The notes under the pieces: generated by a model
Told to the model about the DNA's origin: nothing
The model's input: the letters and a program-made list of their open reading frames with translations, nothing else
The model's database searches: none
Made by a program: the position numbers and the translations under genes
In this document: positions 59,601-64,000 of the stretch, piece after piece
Position numbering within the stretch: position 1 is the stretch's first letter
Layout: the number at the start of each line of letters is the position of its first letter
NCBI GenBank assembly: GCA_964229355.1
Contig: CAXRDE010000023.1
Location: 248,001 to 312,000, forward strand
Direction: 5' to 3'
Source of the DNA: CAXRDE01 sp964229355
Lineage (GTDB): Bacteria > Cyanobacteriota > Sericytochromatia > UBA7694
Length of the DNA: 64,000 nucleotides

Positions 59601-61478
59601 TCCCCCCGCTCCAGAAGTGGAGGTGATCGAAATTTGACCTTCTAACAAGGAGGATTTTTCTAAGTTCTTATTGACGAGAACAAGCGTGTTCTTACCCACA
59701 GAACTATCTGGAAAAAGTTGACTGATGGGTACCACGGTAAGAATTTGAGATTCATTGACATACACGCTCGGCAAGGTGTAAGCCGAAAGGGTCACCTGGG
59801 TATTGGGACTAAAGTTTTTGCCTACGATCAGGACACTTAAAAAAGCGTTTTCAGGCGCATCCCTATCGACCAACGCCACGGCTTGCTCACCAACGGTTAA
59901 CAATTGAGATTCTAATTGTTCATTGCTAACCTCCGAAGTTACCGGTGTGCTGCGCGCATAGAGCCCCGCAATTTCCGGCACCGCACTCACAAAGCCACCC
60001 GTATCTGTCACCTCATAAGCCAGCGCTAATCCGCCTTCAATACGTCCCACGACGGTCGCCGGATTTGCCACAATAATATCGTATTGTCCTGGCTTTACTC
60101 CGGCCGGGATTGTCACCTGTAACTGGGTCGCACTGACATAGGTGGTGGTTAAAGCCAGACGATCCAAGTACACCAAAGAGTTCGGGGTAAATTTCTCGCC
60201 TACAATGGTCAAGGGCTGGTCCGCGCTATTCCCTGCGGAGGCAGGGCTCACGCTATTGACCACAGGCTGGGCATCTTTGTATTTGACAATGGCACCATCT
60301 CCGCAACCCAGAACATAGGTTTGGGAGCTCACCCGTCCTTGAGCATCTGTCACCTGGAGCGTAAAAAGATAAGCATCGTTATTGATACTGGCATCTGCAG
60401 TCCCCGATAAGACGACCGTATCTGAAGTACTGGAGGTATCAAGGGTTAAGCCTGGAGGTAAACTGCCTGTACGGGTCCAGGTATAAGGACCTGTGGCATT
60501 CATAACCTTAAAACTCTGGCTAAAAGGCGTTCCTGCGGCAGGGGTAGAAATTTGTGCGGGTAAGATGTTGGGTTGACGGATGAGAATCGGATAATTACGA
60601 CTCGTGGACCGGCTCGCCGCATCGGTAACACTGCTAATATTCAGCTCGAAATTACTGCCTGCGGTGGCCACTGTACCCCGCAGGTAAATGGTGTCCCCGG
60701 ACTGCAGCAAAGCACCTGAGGCAATAAAGCCCTCGGGATTTTCAGGTACTTTTTCGTCCTCTCCATTGAAAAGATCAATGCCCTCAGGCAGTCTGGCGCT
60801 AAGCGTAAAGGTATAAATGGGTGAACCATTCCAAATTTTAATGGGAATGTTTACCGTTTCACCCACACTCATATTCAGCGTGCTACTTAAGGGTGTCAGA
60901 ACATAACTGGTAGGCGCCTGGGTAGGAACGGGTGTGGGCACGGGATTTCCGCCACCCCCATTGTTTCCTCCACCGCCGCCTCCGCCGCCACCTCCGCCGC
61001 CACCGCCACCACCGATGACAACGGTGCCGTTGACTTCAGAGATTTCTAATTGAATGGCGCTGCGGGTACCCGCTTTTAAGGTAAAGGTTTTTTCGCCTTT
61101 GGCCACAACGGCATTGCGGGAATCCTTTGCGGTCACCAGTACCAGTACCTCGCGCTCAGGCTTGCCCTGCATATCCACACGGATTTGACGGGTGGTCTGA
61201 TCTCCGGTCACATCTTCTCTTTTAACCGTGGTGCGATAAAGATTTTGAAAGGTTCCCACCTCGGTAATCTCAATTTGAACACTGGTAGCACTCGCTGGAA
61301 TTTTTTGGGTTTGAAAGTTAGGTTGCGGCCATTTTAAAGTCAGCCCCACCCCAGAGGTGTTTTGCTGAAGCACAGGCAATTGAGATACAGAGGGCGTTTG
61401 AGCGGTGGTGTTTGGCGCATCGCCATCACAGGCGTATAAAAATAAGGTCAGCAGAAAAAGAGGCCAAAAACGTCTCAT
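56697..61478 (-). CDS. Giant lipoprotein with IPT/TIG and Kelch domains
   Basis: A 1593-residue surface protein. The signal peptide ends LYAC (lipobox, Cys 17). An Ig-like domain is followed by a poly-Gly stretch (about 155-177) and a Pro/Thr linker. He_PIG/cadherin-like and IPT/TIG domains follow (for example VVNSVSPASAGNSADQPLTI and PQIISVTPSTVSNNEAEPF). The C-terminal 400 residues hold a Kelch beta-propeller (KMYFFGGNDG, KLFLFGGFDF, ALYIYGGLIL, RFFVMGGRR, RLYVYGGRG, GLYLFGGL). It is probably displayed outside the outer membrane for adhesion or ligand binding. The start overlaps the upstream stop (TAATG); it is coupled to the preceding small lipoprotein. Confidence 0.87.
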   Translation of the reverse strand: MRRFWPLFLLTLFLYACDGDAPNTTAQTPSVSQLPVLQQNTSGVGLTLKWPQPNFQTQKIPASATSVQIEITEVGTFQNLYRTTVKREDVTGDQTTRQIRVDMQGKPEREVLVLVTAKDSRNAVVAKGEKTFTLKAGTRSAIQLEISEVNGTVVIGGGGGGGGGGGGGGGGNNGGGGNPVPTPVPTQAPTSYVLTPLSSTLNMSVGETVNIPIKIWNGSPIYTFTLSARLPEGIDLFNGEDEKVPENPEGFIASGALLQSGDTIYLRGTVATAGSNFELNISSVTDAASRSTSRNYPILIRQPNILPAQISTPAAGTPFSQSFKVMNATGPYTWTRTGSLPPGLTLDTSSTSDTVVLSGTADASINNDAYLFTLQVTDAQGRVSSQTYVLGCGDGAIVKYKDAQPVVNSVSPASAGNSADQPLTIVGEKFTPNSLVYLDRLALTTTYVSATQLQVTIPAGVKPGQYDIIVANPATVVGRIEGGLALAYEVTDTGGFVSAVPEIAGLYARSTPVTSEVSNEQLESQLLTVGEQAVALVDRDAPENAFLSVLIVGKNFSPNTQVTLSAYTLPSVYVNESQILTVVPISQLFPDSSVGKNTLVLVNKNLEKSSLLEGQISITSTSGAGGGDGSGAPYLAYVYPQKGPANKRVVVYARGCGFERSHRFRLSTQSGNLERVVETSTSALLALPENTLFPSTQGYDLSVFRVVQGLTVTPAQSVATGAYKAASTGLKVTGCQPNAIGTNATLGISVNGEGFIPGMKVDYILQNPENNPADNLFSSLATVTSKPNALIPIVSAGMPAGEYKVRVTAPSSDIYPGGQVVETSGTCLTITPPPALSNPQIISVTPSTVSNNEAEPFDLTITGSGFVPGAEISIGGRTVSEGGGSGSTTITISSNNFLDMAPGVYPLYVQNLDGQIAVLENAITITDGGGVVANPPQVFNVRPQYTYQHNSQGFFYSLILGLADGEIEFTAGAVAPGAVFQLVENPTDPVRPDEAYLSRVSPDISNPNELKGYLPNLPGGTLQNPKNYYLRLLNVDGQAATALTPIRVVNAPPPEIETNPTALQDSYYSGCNSPICPSGGPQSIPVNIKINGVLPSLRTPALNFGKHPANSAVQLVSEVNAGIVIDVSNVRAYEGVITGTVPDGVQPGVYRVRVVNPDGQSNDVTNSGGKKVTYQVFSAVSKWDKSAKMPDEIFQNGAHGRVDSAVTLDPDTQKMYFFGGNDGRDCVNLPTRHLLSYSATSGWESLGVDENVPTRTGNALAFKPSSAGSDKLFLFGGFDFNASGTSTCPFATILPRSYLNDLWMYDVQSESWSEIELDTVNQGNPLPQLIESPGLHWSSSDNALYIYGGLILDTGLSNNTIYKVTVNENTRKYTWTTVTPTNANLNTSALPLNILNDYKVLSDPAHNRFFVMGGRRFVFTDQNQNDKYDTGEPVPSAVLNDDIFMYDVALNKWAKLAQSGTGYASRYRFGASIDNMGERLYVYGGRGSSCSNNYKLASTCSRKDRLQIGQFSNFTGNADNPPSLVWSTEDTVPVDQRGSHVLQWANNGLYLFGGLKASGVALHNESSSTSPLTPTGQPDVNHEPATDFWLYVP
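60947..61017 (-). repeat. Poly-glycine GGN codon tract
   Basis: A run of Gly codons with mixed third bases (GGT, GGC, GGA, GGG), interrupted by AAC AAT, encodes a linker of roughly 20 Gly. The mixed codons argue against easy slippage, but the tract is still prone to in-frame length change. Confidence 0.7.
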
Positions 61479-61972
61479 TATTTAATCTCCAGATCCACAA
61501 GAGCTTCGTTAGCACCCACTCCTGAAGACGGCGCAGTAATCATGATCTTCACAGGAACTTTAAGCTCAGGATTTTGGCGGGCAGAAATCACCACCGTTGC
61601 TTGCCCAGATTTTAAGGCTTTCACCAAACGGCTCTGCACATCCAACTGCAAGAGATCAGGGTTTTGATTCTCAAGCTGTAAGAGGTTTTCAAGTTCGTCA
61701 AAGCTAACCGTGCGACCCGAGCTTAGGCGCACGGTTCCAATCAGCATTAACTCTTCATTGACCAGCAGTGCCAACTCGTTTGAGGTGAGAATCTGTTGAA
61801 TGGTTTCGGCAACATCGGGCGGCAATGCGCTGGCGATCGCAGAGGGCATTGCCGAAGGCTGAACAGGCGCAGCCGTAGGTGAAGGAGATTGGGGAGATGA
61901 GGTGTTGGGCGCCGAAGGAAAGCACGCGCTTACAAAACTTAATAAAAATACGCCAAAAATTTGTCTTCTCAT
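61478..61972 (-). CDS. Small lipoprotein
   Basis: A 164-residue protein: signal peptide with lipobox VSAC (Cys 17), then a Pro/Ser/Ala-rich linker (about 18-48) and a mixed alpha/beta domain (AETIQQILTSNELALLVNEE, TVSFDELENLLQL, VVISARQNPELKVPVKI), perhaps Ig-like at the end. I do not recognise a family. Its TAA overlaps the next ATG by one base, so it is produced together with the giant Kelch lipoprotein, and could be its partner. AGG lies about nine bases before the ATG. Confidence 0.75.
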   Translation of the reverse strand: MRRQIFGVFLLSFVSACFPSAPNTSSPQSPSPTAAPVQPSAMPSAIASALPPDVAETIQQILTSNELALLVNEELMLIGTVRLSSGRTVSFDELENLLQLENQNPDLLQLDVQSRLVKALKSGQATVVISARQNPELKVPVKIMITAPSSGVGANEALVDLEIK

Positions 61973-62010
61973 TCTCTATTACCTACTACTTGGGCTTGTT
62001 TCTCAGATCA

Positions 62011-62065
62011 TGACACAAGTTGTCACGTTCTGAATATAGGATAGGTAATGCGCGGCAATGCGCGA
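62011..62065. promoter_or_regulatory. Inverted and direct repeats upstream of the lipoprotein operon
   Basis: TGACACAAGTTGTCA (62011-62025) is an inverted repeat with 5-base arms, 38 bases before the 61972 start. Further upstream AATGCGCG occurs twice, ten bases apart (62047-62054 and 62057-62064), one helical turn. Together they look like regulator-binding sites in the 183-bp gap; no convincing promoter boxes can be assigned. Confidence 0.4.
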
Positions 62066-62155
62066 CACATCTGAGTTTTAATAAGAAACAAAAAAAAGCT
62101 TAATAATTTATCGGCTGTAGAGCTGTCGAGAAACTTAGGGGCTATCGCTCACGGA

Positions 62156-62515
62156 TTAGCGCCCATCCCACTGGGACATAGCCCAGTACACCAGGGCCAC
62201 GGGCAGCACCATGCCAAGGCTTGCGCCCAGGGCAACACCGCCGCCCACCGAGCGTCCGGCACTGTGAGCAATCCAACCGCCCAGACCCCCGCCCACCGTC
62301 GCCGAAGCAGCCATCATGGCTCCCACCCGAACGTCAGCGCGGTCCCAAAAGCTTCCGCGCGGGGGAAGTTCAGGATCGTAGACTGGTTTTTCTGATTGAT
62401 ACACATCGGAAGCAAAAGCAAGCGCTACAGGATTTGCGTAGGCCACAGCCGCAACCCGCCGTGAAGAAGGGGTAGGCATTGCAGAATGAAAAGAGGTTGA
62501 AGTGGCGTAAATCAA
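62156..62515 (-). CDS. Small glycine-zipper membrane protein
   Basis: A 119-residue protein. The first 60 residues are polar with no clear signal peptide. Residues about 67-112 are hydrophobic and Gly/Ala-rich (MMAASATVGGGLGGWIAHSAGRS then GGGVALGASLGMVLPVALVYW), a glycine-zipper pattern that packs closely in membranes. The TTG start at 62515 has GGGAG nine bases upstream; an ATG at 62479 has no ribosome site. No family recognised. Confidence 0.6.
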   Translation of the reverse strand: MIYATSTSFHSAMPTPSSRRVAAVAYANPVALAFASDVYQSEKPVYDPELPPRGSFWDRADVRVGAMMAASATVGGGLGGWIAHSAGRSVGGGVALGASLGMVLPVALVYWAMSQWDGR

Positions 62516-62582
62516 AATGTATCGCTCCCGATGGTTTCTGATTTAACTTATAGAACGTTTCTTATTAAACTTTCCTTAATAT

Positions 62583-63611
62583 TCAAAACATTCCATAAAA
62601 AGCCAGGAGCTGTTGCCACAATTGTTGGGCACTCCGCCCCACCACAAGACCAATATGCCCCCCGGGAATGGGATAAGGGTGATAGTCAGCCTGTGAAAAG
62701 ACACGGGCTCCTACGGCTAAGCTTTCGGCGGGAATAATCCAGTCTTTCTCGGCGGCGACCGCAAGAACGGGACAGTGCACCTGTGCAAAGTCAAAGGTGT
62801 AAGCCCCCAGATTGAAGCGAGAAGCCAGCAGATCCTCGCGATACAGCACACTCTCTAAAAACTCAAAAAATACTTGTGCAGGCACATCTGGGGTATCGTT
62901 GGACCATTTTTCAACGGGTAAAAAATGGTTGAGAAACTGCGGGTCGTGTTGGTTTTTCCAAAAATCTCGCTCTTTTTTAACCGCAGCAGCGGGCTTAACC
63001 GTATTAAAAAAGTTTTTGAGCAAGCGTCCCGAAATCAATTGTCCGCGTAAAAACTCACGGTCAAGCTCTTGCGCCTGGGCAATTTTCTGCAGCACCCCCG
63101 CTTCGGTGCGCCCTAAAATGGGGGTGAGCAACACCAGTTTTGAAACATCCTGGGGACGATAGGCGGTGTAAAGCGCGGCAAAAGTTGCACCCATACAATA
63201 CCCCAGGATATCGATTTGGGTTTGCCGGTGCCGCCGTTGGACTTTTCTAACACAGCGGCGCAGGGTTTCACACACCAAATCGGTTAAATGGGCCTGCCCC
63301 ATTTCAGGACTGGGGGAGCCCCAGTCCAGCAAGTACACATCAAAACCATTTTGACAAAGGTACTCAATCAGAGATCGACCTGGGCGAAGGTCAAAAATGT
63401 AGGGGCGGTTAATTAATGAATAGACCAAAAGAAGTGGGCGAGACACATCGCTTTGAGAAGGATAATGGTAGAGACGATGAACGCCTTCCTGATAAATCGT
63501 TTCTCGCGGTGTAACACCCACTTCAATAGCGTCAGGGTCCCCTATGTATTCCAGACCGTGTTTTAAGCGAATTTTAGCTTGTTCAAACAGGGTATTCACC
63601 GTGTTATCCAT
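62583..63611 (-). CDS. phaC: Class III polyhydroxyalkanoate synthase, PhaC subunit
   Basis: A 342-residue alpha/beta-hydrolase that polymerises 3-hydroxyacyl-CoA into PHA storage granules. It has the lipase-like box GYCMGA with the nucleophile Cys, the catalytic Asp region AEKDWIIP and the His in GGHIGLVVG; length and YLLDWGSP fit class III (PhaC-PhaE). I favour the ATG at 63611, with AAGGA eight bases upstream, over the one at 63620. It lies 25 bp after a small phasin-like gene. No phaA or phaB is in the window. Confidence 0.92.
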   Translation of the reverse strand: MDNTVNTLFEQAKIRLKHGLEYIGDPDAIEVGVTPRETIYQEGVHRLYHYPSQSDVSRPLLLVYSLINRPYIFDLRPGRSLIEYLCQNGFDVYLLDWGSPSPEMGQAHLTDLVCETLRRCVRKVQRRHRQTQIDILGYCMGATFAALYTAYRPQDVSKLVLLTPILGRTEAGVLQKIAQAQELDREFLRGQLISGRLLKNFFNTVKPAAAVKKERDFWKNQHDPQFLNHFLPVEKWSNDTPDVPAQVFFEFLESVLYREDLLASRFNLGAYTFDFAQVHCPVLAVAAEKDWIIPAESLAVGARVFSQADYHPYPIPGGHIGLVVGRSAQQLWQQLLAFYGMF

Positions 63612-63636
63612 AGGGGCCATCCTTGACTATTGAATC

Positions 63637-63948
63637 TTAAGCTTTGGGGGTCATCATGCGTTCGGCAAGATCAAAGCTTTTTTCCACCATATCCATTTGG
63701 GCTTTCCAGAGCATGTTTTCACCGGGAATCATGGTGTTCCATAATTCTGCCATATTTTTCGTGGTTTCGCGTTGAATTTTTTCAACAGCTTTGAAATAGT
63801 CTAAAGACGCTTTTTGGGTGGCTTGCATGTTGGCCATCATCATTTCGCCCATTTGCGCGGGCACTTTCATCCAGGTGTCCATGGTTTCTTTTACTTCATT
63901 CATGGAGGGGATTTGTTGAGTATTTTCTTTTTTGGTTTGGGTTGTCAT
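63637..63948 (-). CDS. Small Met-rich phasin-like / PHA synthase partner protein
   Basis: A 103-residue protein, all helical by composition, with amphipathic segments (MGEMMMANMQATQKASLDYFKA, AQMDMVEKSFDLAERMM). It is rich in Met and lacks Cys. Position directly before phaC suggests a phasin or a reduced PhaE/PhaR-type subunit; class III PhaE is normally about three times longer and PhaR about twice. AAGGA lies about 11 bases before the ATG. Which of these it is cannot be told from sequence alone. Confidence 0.75.
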   Translation of the reverse strand: MTTQTKKENTQQIPSMNEVKETMDTWMKVPAQMGEMMMANMQATQKASLDYFKAVEKIQRETTKNMAELWNTMIPGENMLWKAQMDMVEKSFDLAERMMTPKA

Positions 63949-64000
63949 GGGATTTATTTTCCTTTTTCAGTGATGTGCCTTTAGCATAAACACCAGTGCT

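Noticed and set aside
36882..61840. Cyanobacterial HIP1 octamer GCGATCGC at 36882-36889 and 61833-61840
   Set aside because: Two copies noticed in 64 kb is close to chance expectation, so there is no HIP1 enrichment.
1..64000. tRNA, rRNA, insertion sequence or prophage
   Set aside because: I saw no cloverleaf with a GTTCGAATC-type arm, no rRNA, no transposase and no terminal inverted repeats. A covariance or profile search would be decisive.

Overview
The window looks like a chromosomal segment of a diderm (Gram-negative type) bacterium with moderate base composition, dense gene packing and frequent GTG/TTG starts. No rRNA, tRNA, CRISPR array, insertion sequence or phage gene was seen. Diderm evidence: an SLH-domain plus coiled-coil beta-barrel porin, many lipobox lipoproteins with Pro/Thr-rich linkers, and a PilT retraction ATPase. 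The SLH-porin, FAAL-polyketide synthase and class III PHA synthase together suggest a non-photosynthetic relative of Cyanobacteria (Melainabacteria / Sericytochromatia / Blackallbacteria type). That placement is inference; nothing photosynthetic is present.

Layout. 1-3.3 kb: a TPR-glycosyltransferase entering from the left edge, then a Glu-rich acidic protein. 3.3-9.9 kb (minus): a PEP-utilising enzyme, hemD and a metallophosphatase in overlapping order, then a three-gene ABC-2 exporter joined by ATGA overlaps. 10-15.6 kb (plus): an NrtR-like regulator with a degenerate Nudix box and a 1617-residue protein with propeller-like repeats, tandem cyclic-nucleotide-binding domains and a repeated C-terminal peptide. 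15.8-19.3 kb: a zinc-ribbon miniprotein, a TPR protein, pilT and a repeat-bearing lipoprotein. 19.5-32.1 kb: citrate synthase, divergent from an apparent operon of an HTH-fused citrate synthase, a GH3-family amide synthetase and a FAAL-ACP-KS-AT-KR-ACP synthase, followed by a convergent ABC exporter. 32.2-39.5 kb: surface lipoproteins, a CpaE-CpaF fusion, a TolB-like propeller and an isoaspartyl peptidase. 39.5-43.5 kb: accessory genes including a Doc-like protein with a destroyed Fic motif and a Card1/Can2-like CARF-nuclease homologue. 43.5-53.4 kb: housekeeping genes (dnaB, rplI, SLH porin, ilvE, nusA-ylxR-infB). 53.4-64 kb: thiL, an operon of two lipoproteins, a MoeB/ThiF-rhodanese, a cysteine-free Mrp and a DUF971 protein, then PHA synthase with a small phasin-like partner.

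How genes may work together. The strongest candidate for an undescribed system is 19.5-32.1 kb. A DNA-binding citrate synthase paralogue heads the polyketide operon, diverges from the ordinary citrate synthase, and shares with it a 95-bp intergenic region holding a perfect palindrome beside the citrate synthase promoter. This suggests control that divides acetyl units between the TCA cycle and lipid/polyketide synthesis. Second candidates are the CARF-nuclease homologue with its membrane partner, and an infB leader encoding a ten-residue peptide whose stop overlaps the infB start.

Many likely promoters here have an extended -10 (TGn-TATAAT-like) with a poor -35, and some lie so close to the start codon that leaderless or near-leaderless transcripts are likely. 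No gene-free stretch exceeds about 225 bases.
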